This document shows positions 11,447 through 22,941 of a stretch of 64,000 nt of DNA, one piece after another. The translations under genes and the position numbers were made by a program. The stretch comes from Oidiodendron maius Zn (lineage: Eukaryota > Ascomycota > Leotiomycetes > Myxotrichaceae), in assembly GCA_000827325.1 (NCBI GenBank), contig KN832875.1, forward strand, positions 1,674,001 through 1,738,000, written 5' to 3'. Position 1 is the stretch's first letter. Every line of letters starts with the position of its first letter. The notes under the pieces are model-generated. The model saw only the letters and a program-made list of their open reading frames with translations. It made no database searches and was not told the origin of the DNA.

Positions 11447-13141
11447 ATGTTCTTTCAGGTTATCTGGCTAGTGCTAAGCCTGGTGACTGTAGCTACCGCT
11501 GTAACATATACAGTTCCCTCCTCTGCTCCCTCAAATGCTGCAACTCTCGACCCCGCCCCAGTTGGAATCTCGTAAGGCAACATTTCGATATGGAAATTTT
11601 CACTTCTGACATGATTCCAGATTTGAGTTCTTCACCTTCCCATCCTACTTCACGAATGTGACGGCAACAAACCAATGCCTCAAAAATTTCGATGCATTGA
11701 CAGGAACATGGCCTCCAATTAGAATCGGGGGCACAACTCAGTGAGTTTGTTATATAATACCGTCAATTGTACTGATCTAGGACAAGAGATCGCGCTACTT
11801 ATGATGCCTCGACCTCGGCATATGTGGTTTATTCGGTTTCATCTCCGACAGATGCACCTACATCCTTGACATTTGGCCCCTCATTCTTTACATTGGCTGG
11901 AACTTATGCTGGAAGTGTTGTAGTGGGTGAGGAGGTTATTGACCGAGACCCCGGGACCTGTCACTGATGGCTTCAAGGACTCAATCGCGGACACAATGAC
12001 ATCTCGAACACAATTGCAGCTGCTCAAGCAGCCAAGAATGCCATGCACAACCTTCTCGCGGTTGAGCTAGGAAATGAGCCAGAATGCAAGTGCTACTATG
12101 TCTCTTCATTTCAATTTCCATTCTAACACTCTGTCAGATTGGCTGTCCGACGACCAACCAATTGCAGTAGAAGCTGGATCCTGGACACCCGCAATTGACG
12201 CCGAATCACAAGATAATTGGGACATAATTGTTGGTTCAGCTTTGAACACTCAGCAGATCATTCAGGCAGGTAACTCGAATTCCGCGCCGCCAACGTGGGG
12301 TGCCGCGGAACTTATAGCGACAGAGAATTCAACCGCGAAATCATACGTGCACGATTACGCTCACCACAACTACCCCGGTGGAACTATATCCAATCTCATG
12401 AGCCATAGCAGTATTTCAAGCAATATTGCCGTCTTCAATGCTGATATTACAGCTTCTGTGAGCGCAGGAAAGGATTATGTTCTTGGAGAGACAAATTCAG
12501 GTGAGTCCCATACAACCGTAGAGTATGCAGCCTTCGTTGTCACATAACTAACGTGAATAGTATCTGGTGGGGGTGCTTCAACCGTGAGCCCCTTATTTGG
12601 CGCAGCTCTCTGGACAATGGACTATGCTCTTCGAGCAGCAGCAGCCAATATCAAACGCATATACTTCCATCACGGCACTATTGGAGCCTGCTATTACTGT
12701 TTCTGGGGTCGATATGATACAGGTGCGCCGTATTATGGCGCTTATGTGGCAACTGCAACGATGGCAGGCGGCTCTTATATTTCTGCTCTCGATTCAGGAA
12801 GCTCGAACTATGGAGCGTACGTAATTTACAGCTCAGCGAAAGCACCTCTCAAAGCGCTGTTGTATAATTCAGATTATTATTCCGGAAGTGGGACTAGAGG
12901 GAGTGTAAGCTTTGTCCTGGCTGGGCTGGGGAGTGGGACACTGAAATCCAAGAGGCTTACTGCTGCGAGTGCTTCCTCGAGGGTCGATGAGGGGAGTAAT
13001 CCTACCTTTGGAGGACAGACGTTCGCCAATGGAACCTGTGCTGTACAAGGGACAGAGACGTTCGAATCGACGAATGTATCTGGAGGACAAGCAACGTTTA
13101 CTGTGGCTGCTTCTGAGGCACTCTTGTTGTATTTGCAGTAG
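11447..13141 (+). CDS. Secreted glycoside hydrolase family 79 (beta-glucuronidase type)
   Basis: GH79 enzymes remove glucuronic acid or 4-O-methyl-glucuronic acid from glycans such as arabinogalactan proteins. Six exons: 11447-11571, 11621-11740, 11781-11926, 11978-12085, 12138-12500 and 12561-13141, giving 480 residues. The N-terminus is a signal peptide (MFFQVIWLVLSLVTVATA). The family's central motifs are present: VVGLNRG, then the acid/base glutamate in LGNEPE (E164) and the nucleophile in VLGETNS (E284), followed by the beta-sandwich C-terminal domain ending in LLLYLQ. The NEP motif is completed only if the fourth intron uses a GC donor (12086-12137). The protein has several N-glycosylation sites and no GPI signal, so it is probably extracellular. 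The exact substrate cannot be read from the sequence. Confidence 0.85.
12086..12137 (+). other. GC-AG intron in the GH79 gene
   Basis: The 52-bp intron begins GCAAGT and ends GTCAG, with a TCTAAC branch-point-like sequence 13 nt before its end. Splicing here joins NEPE to YWLSDDQP in frame. No GT donor nearby gives an open frame. Confidence 0.75.
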
Positions 13142-13636
13142 CTCTTGGTGCTTAGGACGCTAGAAATTGGATCCAGGGGTACTGGAGACCTCTCTATAGC
13201 TAGAATAGCTTGTAGCCATTCAAAAGCAGGTAAAAACAACAGTTCCCTCTTTAGTGAAGTCACTAGAAACCACTTGGGAAGATGGTTGAATCATCATTCA
13301 CATGATGAGTCCTATCAGAACGCGTCAATTCACGCGCTCAATCTCCCAGATTCATGCGACAAAGTCCCCACCCACCCCGCGATCACTAGAATCAACAGTC
13401 AACTTTCTAGAATATTTTGGATTTGCGCAAAGTCAGAATTTGAGAGCAACATTTATTCGCCCCGGATCGCCGATTAGAGGACAGCGGTAGAAATTAAAGA
13501 AGCAGGAACTTTCGATAAACGCGTCATTATATTATTGACGCGCAGGCGGAAGTTTCCCGCGATTGTCCGACTTCAATTTTACCCCTTTTGGACAACATTA
13601 CTCAAACTCTTCAGAGCCACCAATTCGCCATAAGAA
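13142..13636. promoter_or_regulatory. Intergenic with ACGCGT elements, upstream of the AT-hook gene
   Basis: Two AACGCGTCA elements lie at about 13319 and 13519. The second is part of the perfect inverted repeat CGCGTCA-N9-TGACGCG (13520-13542), about 95 bp before the next ATG. ACGCGT is the core of the MluI cell-cycle box bound by MBF in yeasts. Its use here is inferred. Confidence 0.45.
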
Positions 13637-14464
13637 ATGTCTACAGAAGTTGAAAAGAAGAGAGGGAGACCGAAGAAGGTCATTACGGAGCCTGTGGATG
13701 CCAACGTGCCAGAAAGCGCAAAGAAAACTGCTACCAGATCAAAATCCACGAAGGCAGCTGCCAAGACTGCCAAAACGACGAGCACATCGAAAGCGTCTCT
13801 TTCTACCAAATCCACACCAGAGCCTGAAGCCAAGCCAGCAGCAACCCGAAAAATGGCTCCAAAAGCCTCCCTTCCCAGTCTGCCATCTACAAAAGCAGAC
13901 GGCCCGAAGACGGAAGTGAAGCCCTCCACCAAGACACCACCGAAAGTAACACCCGAAACATCCAAGATTCTCAATGAACTGCGTCAGCAAACAGCAAAGA
14001 CCGCCCCAGGAAACTCATCATCTCCTTCCCAACAACCCGTTACACCTACCTCTCCACCCCCGCAGTCCAAAAATCCCTCCGCATCATCGTTACCAAAACC
14101 GAACCCTCCAGTGTCAAAGATCCCCATTGCGGCGCTGAACAAGCAAATCGTAAGTGATATCGCCATACGAGCAGGTGCCAAACCGAATGCAGGAGGTCCG
14201 GGGGCTGTGCTACCTAAGAACTATAAGAGCGTTGCGAATAAGATCACAATGGTTATTGTAGCTCTGCCAGTAGCGCTAGTTACAAGTTGGGTTTTATATG
14301 AGAGATGTGAGTCTTCAATTTTCCTTGCTTTGCTACACTCGTCCATTTAAGTATCTGCGAGAGAGTACTGATAGCGGAGCATTACAGTGGTGCTAGGAGA
14401 AGAGAGAAAGTTACTGGTCAAGCCGAAGACGCCTCCTGAGGAAGCACCATCCACGACAGCATGA
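13637..14464 (+). CDS. AT-hook protein with C-terminal transmembrane segment
   Basis: I recognise no named family. Two exons (13637-14306, 14388-14464) encode 248 residues. An AT-hook core RGRPKK at residues 9-14 opens a basic, disordered Lys/Ala/Ser/Thr/Pro-rich region to about residue 150. A more conserved-looking block (SKIPIAALNKQIVSDIAIR) follows. Then comes one hydrophobic segment near 205-225 (MVIVALPVALVTSWVLY) and a short charged tail ending PKTPPEEAPSTTA. The single membrane helix near the C-terminus and the lack of a signal peptide suggest a tail-anchored protein. The AT-hook would fit the inner nuclear membrane, but that is inference. The second exon restores the basic tail after the helix, which supports the splice. 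Confidence 0.7.
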
Positions 14465-14862
14465 GTGCCAGGTGATGTAGATGTCACAAGGATGTATTAT
14501 ACACAGGTAAATGGAACACATTGCGTATGGGGGAGGGTAGAGCAGGAGGATAACTGCATGTATTATGAGACAATGAATGAAAGAAAATGAGTACTATGGT
14601 TAGATTGGAAAATTCTCAACACATTATTATGAGGAATAGCTTAGGGTCATCTGGGAAGCTGAATACAGATATGCGGACAGTTACGCCATAATGGTGAATA
14701 ATAACTAAGTATATTGATGGTAATGGCGAAGTTCAATGTCCAATTGGCTTGGTATAAATCCCAGAAACCCCGGAAAATAAAGTCCAGCCCCCAAGGCCGG
14801 AAATACACCAAGCCCGAGCCTCTCTATTGTGCAATAACACCGTTCACACTCCAAGAAATTAA
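14465..14862. other. Intergenic between convergent genes
   Basis: This 0.4 kb separates the 3' ends of the AT-hook gene (+) and the BRCT gene (-). I see only AT-rich 3' flanking sequence. Confidence 0.6.
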
Positions 14863-17800
14863 TTACCAACCCTCGTCCTGAGCCAGTGGGCTGCCAACCT
14901 TTGGTGCCCACTGCAGACTTTTTCTTCGGGCAGCCATCAGGCGCAGCATAACTGATTCATCCTTCTTCTCGCTCAAAAATCCAGGGCTGCTGCTCTCTGG
15001 CTCATCAAAATACCTCTTTCCCTGAGGCGCTGTCTTTTGGATTAGTTGCTCCTTGTGAAAATAATATGGTGTTTTAACACTTGGTGTCTCCTCTCCCAGA
15101 AAGACGTCCTGTCCGTAGGCAGCTATGGCCTCTGGGGCAGGGGTAGCAGGAACAGGAGAAAGGAGCAATGTCTCATTACCAGGTTGATTGTTATCTCCAT
15201 TAATGGACGCAGAGGGCGAGCGCACCCACTGGACAGAGTCTCTTCGGTGGGATTTCGAAGTCAATGGAGTCTCGGTGAGAGTACGGGTGTCTTTGGTAGG
15301 TGTAGTGCTTGTTGAGCGAACGAGTGTGCCATTGTGATTCTCAAGTGCACGCGGTTCCATACTCTTGCGTCTGCGCTGACCGCCCCGGGGTATAATGCCG
15401 GTGTCCACAGCATAGGCGGATTCATCTACCCATTTGTTTTCGCGTTCGCAGCTTTGCTTCCGTCAGCTCGGCAGGAATTACATGGTTGTAAAATACTCAC
15501 TCTAGAACCCATCCAACTCCAACACAACTAATCACTCCGCCTGTCTCCTTTGCCTTTTCGAGTGTCCTTCTACCTCCATCTTTGAAAACAACGTGGGTGA
15601 TACCAATTTTGCCTCCATCATCCTTGTTTCCGTTCCAGGTCCAACTCTTCACACAACGAGCGCCCATTTGAGTCAGGAGCTCTACAAACAGCCCAGAGGC
15701 ATCGGCACCCTCGGTTGTGTGAACATCCACAAATACTACGGCTCCTTTCAACAGGGCAGGATTGAGATCTCGCCGAGGCGTACGGGCCGGAGTGCCAATA
15801 GTCGACCAGACATCTGCAGTATCTCCTGAAGGCGTGGCACAAGCTTCTGGCTCTGCATCGACCTCTCTGGGTGACCGAGATCGGGCTTTCTTTGAAGGAG
15901 AGTAAGATATGACGGTATTACTCCTAGTAAGAGTATTTGTGGACCGCTGACTAGGGACTTTGGAGACGCTGGCACTGCGTTTCACCGGAGAAGGCTTATT
16001 AGGGGATTGCCCTCCCTCTCCCTTAAGGGGGACCTTTGAGATGGTGTGGAAGACTCTTTCTGTCAGGACTCGCTTTGGGGTAACGAAAAACGGAGTAGCT
16101 GGTGCCCGGGAATCAAGAGCGAGTAAGGCAGGGTCGATTGGGATTGCGTTTTCATCGCCATAGTCTTGACTAACCTCCGAAGATTCGGCATCGTTAACCA
16201 TTTCCTTGGAATTTTCTTGTTCAGCGTTGATGAACTCCTCTGCCATCTCACCCGCAGAGAGGATTCTTTCCGATTGACGGCTAATGAGGCCCTGGCCCCC
16301 AGGAGCGTGGTCAATATTTCCGACCAAACCAGACTCGAGAAGGGACATTTCGTCAGCTTCATGGGCAAGGGCGTAGTCTTCCTCATCAAGCTCAACCGGC
16401 GAAAAGTCGGCGTCCACAATTTCTTCGTCCGTTTTTCCAGCAGTCATTTGCATCCCATCTCGGACGGACATTTCGTCGTCAAAGTAAGAGCTCTTTGCAG
16501 GGGATGATTGCGTGGCAGCCGCTGTATTTGCAGAGATGGTGTTCTCCACTTCGCCGTTTTCTGGGCGTGTCTCTAAACCCACAGTGCCTCGACGATCTGG
16601 GCTGACAGGCATCCAATCACCTAGCTGATGGGCTAGTGGTGTAAAGCCAATCGAGACCTGGCTCTCAGATACCTTAACAGACTTGGCTGTTCTAGGGGTC
16701 TTGGTAAGGGCAGTAAATAGTATAGGCGTAGACGGCGAAGATGCAGAGGTCCTGAGGCCAGCAGGAGCAGTAGGACGCGTTGGAGACCCTGGCCCAAGTT
16801 CATCTTCGGACTCTGAATCTTGGAACGGATTGTCATCCACTTCACGAAGGCTAAATGCCCCTGTGATGGATTTGAACGGAAATTCTAGCGGGTTTATAAT
16901 ATCCGATTCAACAGGTGCGCCGACAACCGTTACAGTCTCATCAATCACTATTAAATCGTCTTCTTGCTCAATTTCCAGGTGACCCTCCATATCTGATGCA
17001 TCTGACTCGGAGGTTGAGAGTGCTGGATCGGAGTCGCGCGGCAATATGGATGACAGGCGTCCTGAGAAATTTTGTGTATGGGTTGTAGAGGGCTTTGAGC
17101 CAAGGATCTGCTCAGCACGAGCTGCGCCTTTTGTTAAAGTTCTGGGTGTTGCAAATTTCGAAATCTTGAAAGCATTTAAGTTTGGGGTGGCGACACTGGT
17201 GGAGCTGATATTTCTAGATCGGCTAGGAGAGCCGTTCTCAGAAACCTTCATAGGAGATTGTGGGCGTCTGGCAGGTGACCGAAGTGGAGAGATTGGCGCC
17301 GGCGCACTTAGATCTGTAGACTTCGAAGTTGGTGGCGGCAACTTGACTGGGGATCGATGCAGATAGTCTCCTAGGTGCGACCCTTTCGGAGAGGTCTTCA
17401 CCGACTCCTTGAATGGGGATGATGGCGGTCTGCGAGCCGGACTGGCCATAACTGACCCGCTCAAGTCTTGGGGTCTATTTAGAGTATTGGATTTCGAGAA
17501 ATCTAGCTTCCTTGCTGCACTTGAGGTGAAGACGCCGGCTGGAGGCTTCACCGGACTCATCGCCAGTGGCTTCGTTGGAGTTTTGCCCGTTCCAGCAAGT
17601 TCATCATCTGAGAAGTCGTCCTTCCCAGTCGCAATCTGCGTAGTCTTCTTTGGGCTGAGAGGAGACTTTTGTACTGAAGCACTGGGCTGACTGCGAGCTG
17701 CTCGAGCGACTGGGACGGCGGGTTTCCGCAGAGGCTTCGCTCTGAGACCAGTAGCCACTACCTTCTCCGTTCCTTTCTCCTTCGCAGATACAGGGATAAT

Positions 17801-18307
17801 GTTTTCTTTGTCTGGTTCATCAAATTGAACTGACTTCTTGGTTGTAGAAGCTTTAGAGACAGTTGCTGCTCGAGCTCGTGTGGTCTTAGCTGGAGCCTCA
17901 TTGGCAATTATGCCTGCTTGTGCAGTATCAACCTTCCTCGGTCTTCCGCGGGGCCTAGGTGGTTGGGCTACGGCCTCAACAGGATTCTTCCTTGGCCGGC
18001 CTCTGGTCTTCGGTGGTTCAGGCGCAATTTCATCAATGTCGGAGTCCGGCTGAGCAGCTACAACTTTCCTGGGGCGTCCTCTGAGTTTGGGCATTTGTGG
18101 TTGTGGTTCGATTATATCTTCTGCAGGATCCGTGAAATTGTCATCTTGGACTTCGTTGCTGGGAGACTTTCGCTTTGAGGTAGACATGGCCCAGGTCACC
18201 TTTGCTTTTGAAGCTGCCGTAGCAATCTTTGTCGTCTTGACACCGGTGTCAACCTGACCGGCGGCTCGAGCGCGCGTGACACGCTTCGGCGGCGACTGGT
18301 CGTTCAT
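14863..18307 (-). CDS. Large AT-hook and BRCT-domain protein
   Basis: Two exons (18307-15501, 15451-14863) give 1131 residues. The N-terminal part has three AT-hooks of the RGRPRK type (residues 76-81, 102-107 and 120-125), which bind the minor groove of AT-rich DNA. A long Ser/Pro-rich middle has many SP/TP sites and acidic patches, as in cell-cycle-kinase substrates. One BRCT domain spans about 852-945. It runs from KGAVVFVDVHT through THVVFKDG to GVGWVLD-CEREN-KWVDE; the WVLDCER block is completed only by the 49-bp intron, which confirms it. The overall plan suggests a nuclear chromatin or DNA-damage scaffold of the microcephalin-like kind, but the exact orthologue is not clear to me. The ATG at MNDQSPPKR is preferred, since upstream in-frame sequence looks like leader. 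Confidence 0.8.
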
Positions 18308-19404
18308 AGTAATGGCTGCGTTGTTAGTAAATCGTTGGGTGCACAAGTTGATCGTCGTCGTGGAAGAAAGAGCGAGCTGTAGCTGGCTGTTTGTTGATGT
18401 GGAGAGGAAGCGAACTAGCACCGTTGCTAGGTCAACGAAATTATCACGTGATCCTACTTCGCGCGGTGCAGATGGAGTCGAAGTATAAAGCTCCAACCTC
18501 CTTCTTACTTTCAAAAGAAACAAAGGCGCAGACTTTGTTGTGCATTGTGTCTATCTCAGATGTCCTATCGATTTCAGTGACGCAGCATTCGTGTGGCTGG
18601 AGATGAAGGCCATTGCACAATTTGAACTTGGCGGGTATTTCGGATCCGCGTACTGGACTCATCTAATTCCGAGACGTGTTGGTCTGGACAAGTCTTGGCC
18701 CATTTCTGTGCTCCGAAGTGGCGCTCTCTTCGTAGCCTCCTCACCGTTGGTCCGTCCTGCTCCAGCCCGCTGCCGTTCTTGCGCAGGACGAGCATCCGAA
18801 TCGAGGATACATGCCTGATACGGAGCCATACGACGGCGCAGAACTGTCGTGTGTGGCTGGCAGACCAACACGGCCATTGATACGCGGGCCTGGAAACGAC
18901 CACCGGGTTGTCCGGAGGCTGCAGCAGGCTTATGCAGAGCACACTGTTTGGATCCTGGTGAGGCTGCTACAGATCTCCGTCTTCCTCAACGTCAATTCGT
19001 CTCTTCTAGACTCTCAGCTTAGGTAACGCCGTCGATCGCATCGCCTCGCAGGCGCCGCTCGTTCACCCTTGCTGCGCCATGCCCGGACACAGCATGCACG
19101 AGATGAGGTGCTGCACGGAGTGATGGACGACCAAGTCCCGACCAGCTGAAACCTAAGCCACAGAGGGATCAGATATCTTATATAGGCCTTATGAGATCCT
19201 GCTGGTGATCACTTTCGTCATTTGTGTAAGTAGGATCTAAAGGTCGCCTTTCTGCCGATCTCCCGGGTGATTTCATACTTCCTTCTGGCCGCCTCGATCA
19301 ATTCCTTCTCCTTTCATCCAACGAACGTCTGAATTCTCTCAAAGACTACTCTTCTCTGTGATTGTGAAGCTATCCTAGAGGGCAATAACTTCCGAACCTG
19401 CGCC
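18308..19404. promoter_or_regulatory. Divergent intergenic between BRCT gene and phospholipase B gene
   Basis: 1.1 kb holding both promoters. A palindromic ATCACGTGAT lies at 18443-18452, about 135 bp upstream of the BRCT gene. A TATATA lies at 19179-19184 before the phospholipase gene, followed by a CT-rich tract (19265-19345). Short ORFs near 18540-18940 occur on both strands and have no support. Confidence 0.5.
19179..19184 (+). promoter_or_regulatory. TATA element upstream of phospholipase B
   Basis: TATATA lies 221 bp before the ATG, ahead of a long pyrimidine-rich stretch. The distance allows a leader of about 150-190 nt. This is a weak but reasonable core-promoter call. Confidence 0.35.
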
Positions 19405-21401
19405 ATGCAACTCGTATCCAGCGCCGTGGCTGCGATAGCTACATTCGCGCTCTGTGGTGAGAGCATTTATGCACTCCTCGCCTTGTTTGTACTGATTTCC
19501 TCCTAGCGAATGCGCTCTTCGTTGCTCGAGATGTTTCTCTAGAAGTGCTTGCTGCGGCTCCCCGCGCACTCCCCAATTCACCGTCAGGCGGTTACGCCCC
19601 AGCAAATGTAACATGTCCCGCCAATCGACCTACCATAAGGCCTGCCTCTGGCTTGTCCCAGAACGAGACGGATTGGCTCAAGCTGCGGAGGAACAATACC
19701 ATTGCACCTATGAAAGAATTCCTCTCTCGAATGAACATCTCAGGTTTCGATGCGGTTTCATATATCAATGGCATTCAAAACAACGTCTCGGCTCTACCGA
19801 ATATCGCTATTGCTGCCTCGGGTGGAGGCTATAGAGCTTTGATGAATGGAGCAGGTTTCCTCGCCGCTGCCGATAGCCGTACGACCAACTCCACGGGACC
19901 GGGTGGCATTGGGGGTCTTCTGCAATCTTCTACTTACGTTGCCGGTTTATCCGGAGGTGGTTGGCTGGTTGGCTCACTCTACACAAACAACTTCAGCTCT
20001 GTGCAAACTCTCCGCGATGGTAGCCCGGGCTCCTCGGTGTGGCAGTTTGGAAATTCCATTCTTGAAGGACCAAATAACGACGGTATCCAGCTCCTGAGCT
20101 CCGCGGATTACTGGCACACTCTTCTAGACGAAGTCGATGACAAGCAAAACGTTGGATTTAATGCCTCTCTCACGGATTACTGGGGGCGTGCTCTCTCTTT
20201 CCAACTGGTCAATGCTACGGATGGAGGGCCTGCCTACACGTTCTCCTCCATTGCTCAGGACCCGAACTTCATTGCTGGCAATATCCCCATGCCCTTCCTT
20301 GTGGCCGACAGCCGAGCTCCCGGAACCACGATAGTGGCGCTGAACTCCACACTTTTCGAATTTAACCCCTTCGAGCTCGGTTCCTGGGATCCAACTACCT
20401 ACGGTTTTGCGCCCCTACGCTACATTGGCTCCAACTTCTCGGCCGGTCTTGTCCCGAGTGATGGCCACTGTGTCGAGGGTTTCGATCAGGCAGGCTTCGT
20501 TATGGGCACATCATCTACTCTCTTCAACCAGTTCCTGCTTCAAATAAACGGAACCTCTATACCGTCCTTTGTTCAAACAGCTGTCACTGACATCCTGACG
20601 GACCTTGGAGATGATCAAAATGACATTGCCCAGTACCAACCAAACCCTTTCCTGCATTGGAACAATGATACAAACGACAATGCACAATCCGTTCAGCTGA
20701 CGCTCTGTGATGGAGGCGAAGACTTGCAAAACATCCCATTAAACCCCCTTATCCAACCCATCCGACATGTTGATGTTATCTTCGCTATCGACTCATCTGC
20801 CGACACCGTCCCTACCAATTGGCCGAATGGTGCATCTCTAATTGCGACCTACCAGCGATCCCTCAACAAGACTATCCAGAACGGCACGGCATTTCCTAGC
20901 ATCCCCGATAACAACACCTTTATCAACCTAGGTCTCAATAACCGGCCCACGTTCTTTGGATGCGATGAAGGTAACCTGACCGGCCCCGCCCCTCTCATCG
21001 TCTATGTGCCAAATGCGCCATATAGCTCTCAGTCAAACTACTCAACATTTACCTTGTCGTACACCGACGAAGAGCGAAACGACGTCATTCAGAATGGCTA
21101 CAACGTAGCCACCCTAGGCAACGGCACCCTCGATTCCCAGTGGGGCGTCTGCGTTGCCTGCGCGGCGCTCTCTCGCTCCTTCACGCGGACGGGGACGACT
21201 GTGCCCAGCGCGTGCACAGATTGCTTTAACCACTACTGCTGGAACGGTACCACCAACGCTACGACCCCAAATCCGTACCTGCCAGAGCTCAAGTTGAGCA
21301 ATGGCACCGTTGGAAAGAAGAATGCTGCTACACCTGGCGCCGGCTCCGGCCTGATGTACAGCTTCATTGCTGCATTGGCGGCTGTAGTGATCCTTGCATA
21401 A
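19405..21401 (+). CDS. Lysophospholipase / phospholipase B, GPI-anchored
   Basis: Fungal phospholipase B removes both acyl chains from glycerophospholipids and acts at the cell surface. Two exons (19405-19456, 19507-21401) give 648 residues. The signal peptide is [20 protein letters not shown] and is formed only after splicing. The catalytic domain shows the oxyanion-hole motif SGGGYR (122-127), the nucleophile elbow GLSGGGW with Ser166, and the conserved aspartate in FLVADSR, all hallmarks of the cytosolic-PLA2/PLB fold. The C-terminus ends in a Gly/Ser stretch and a hydrophobic tail ([17 protein letters not shown]), a GPI-attachment signal. There are many N-glycosylation sites and a Cys-rich segment near the end ([17 protein letters not shown]). 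The length matches the fungal PLB1-3 family. Paralogue assignment is not possible from this alone. Confidence 0.93.
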
Positions 21402-22056
21402 TTTCTCCAAGCATCCATAAGAGGCCAGACCGCATTGGAAACAGACACGCGGAAACTAGGCTCTGCGAAGGTGAAATGGTAATCTTGCGACCACGGAAAC
21501 ATGCATCTGGAAAAGTTTGAGGAGTTTTTGTATTATAATTTTGCATTTTCAGCCGGGGGCTAGGATAGTGAGACCATGGCATGGAAGGGTGTCCGGTTTT
21601 CAAATCTGATGAGGTAGATAAGATATCGTTAGTCTTCATGAATGATGAGCACATAATGGATTGTCTGTAACTTTACGAACCGTCCGTAACTGACTCTTCG
21701 TTATAAATCCTATCCGTCTTAAACTCCCTTTAATGTCAGAATGGTTGAAGGTTATGTTCAGGCTCATCTGGAAATGAAATTCGAAAATGTGAAAGCTGTA
21801 TTTTAAAATTCAATGTTTCTTCGCTTTTGATATGTCTCGCTATTGTTACATGTTCTCTAGATATGCGCCAGAGATCTACTAATCTCTTCTTGAACTCCTT
21901 CCCAAATGCAAAATATACCCTGGCGCCAGAAATGCTTTGGTAGGTATGCTCGGTATCGCTATCCGCTCTGAGCGGGTGGTGTCTAAAACCATTTAACAAA
22001 AAAAAATATGCTCCCCGGAAATCCAAAACGCCTTTTTACCTTGCCATATGAATTTT
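21402..22056. other. Intergenic between convergent genes
   Basis: AT-rich 3' flanks of phospholipase B (+) and of the following minus-strand gene. I see nothing else in it. Confidence 0.6.
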
Positions 22057-22941
22057 TCATGCATGTATCTTACACCTCCCTCCGCACAGCGTCTTGAACT
22101 TTCCAACCTTCGTCATACTGCCTAACCGCGGCATGTTGTGTAATCGCACTGGGAGTCCGCCCTGGACAACGGGCTGCGCGGAGTTGGGCGATAGACCAGG
22201 GAATGGACGACCCCAGTTAAATACCATGCCAACGATGAGGACTGTAATGACGACAAAGACGAGACCCACGACGAATTTGCAGACATCCTCGGCAAGATTG
22301 GATTCGCTTTCCTCAAGCTGGCGCACGAGTTCTAATAGCCGCGACTGTTGGATGGGGCACGGATGCTGGAGGTAGAGTTCTTCGTAGGAGGGAGGGTCGG
22401 TCGGGGTTTGTCGGTTGTTGTTGCCGGTGGGGGAGAGCGGAGAGAGGGTAATGATGGCGCGGCGCTGGCCTGAGGGGGAGTCGCTGTATGGCATATAGAT
22501 GGATGGGGATAAGGGGCGAGAGGAAGGAGATAGGAAAGTGTTGGACGTGGGGGAGTAGTAGCGCGAAGGGCGTTCCTGGCGAGTGAGAGCCAGAGTGCGG
22601 AGGTAATCGTGCATAGGTTCGTAGTCTGGAGGTGCCGGTTGCGTCCTGCTTCCTTGCTGGCATTCTGCTTGACTGACATCAATAGGAGAACCCTCGTTGG
22701 AGTCTTTTAATACGATACGGGAGCGTTGTTTGGGGGAATTCGGCGTAAGGAAAGTGTCGTCAGTGTACGCGCTTAATGGCGAGTCGTTCTGGTATGGGAT
22801 CTGGATTCGCATTCGTGGCAGCGGTGGAAGAGGCTGCTGTAGTCTTATCTGTGGAATTGAGGGTTGACTCTCCGTGGTACTCGTACCCTCCCCCGAGCCG
22901 GTGCTCTCTGTTGGACTTTGATTTGGATTGTCGTCGGTCAT
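22057..22941 (-). CDS. Single-pass membrane protein with two PPxY motifs
   Basis: A single exon of 294 residues that I cannot place in a named family. Residues 1-200 are Ser/Pro/Gln-rich and probably disordered. Two PPxY motifs are present, PPDY (104-107) and PPSY (183-186), the second as PPSYEELY. A short acidic amphipathic stretch (LLELVRQLEESESNLAEDV) leads into one membrane helix at about 223-242. The tail of ~50 residues is basic with two cysteines (LCGGRC). PPxY motifs next to a membrane helix are typical of adaptors for Rsp5/Nedd4-family ubiquitin ligases. That role is inferred. No signal peptide is seen, so the long N-terminal part is probably cytosolic. Confidence 0.65.
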   Translation of the reverse strand: MTDDNPNQSPTESTGSGEGTSTTESQPSIPQIRLQQPLPPLPRMRIQIPYQNDSPLSAYTDDTFLTPNSPKQRSRIVLKDSNEGSPIDVSQAECQQGSRTQPAPPDYEPMHDYLRTLALTRQERPSRYYSPTSNTFLSPSSRPLSPSIYMPYSDSPSGQRRAIITLSPLSPTGNNNRQTPTDPPSYEELYLQHPCPIQQSRLLELVRQLEESESNLAEDVCKFVVGLVFVVITVLIVGMVFNWGRPFPGLSPNSAQPVVQGGLPVRLHNMPRLGSMTKVGKFKTLCGGRCKIHA

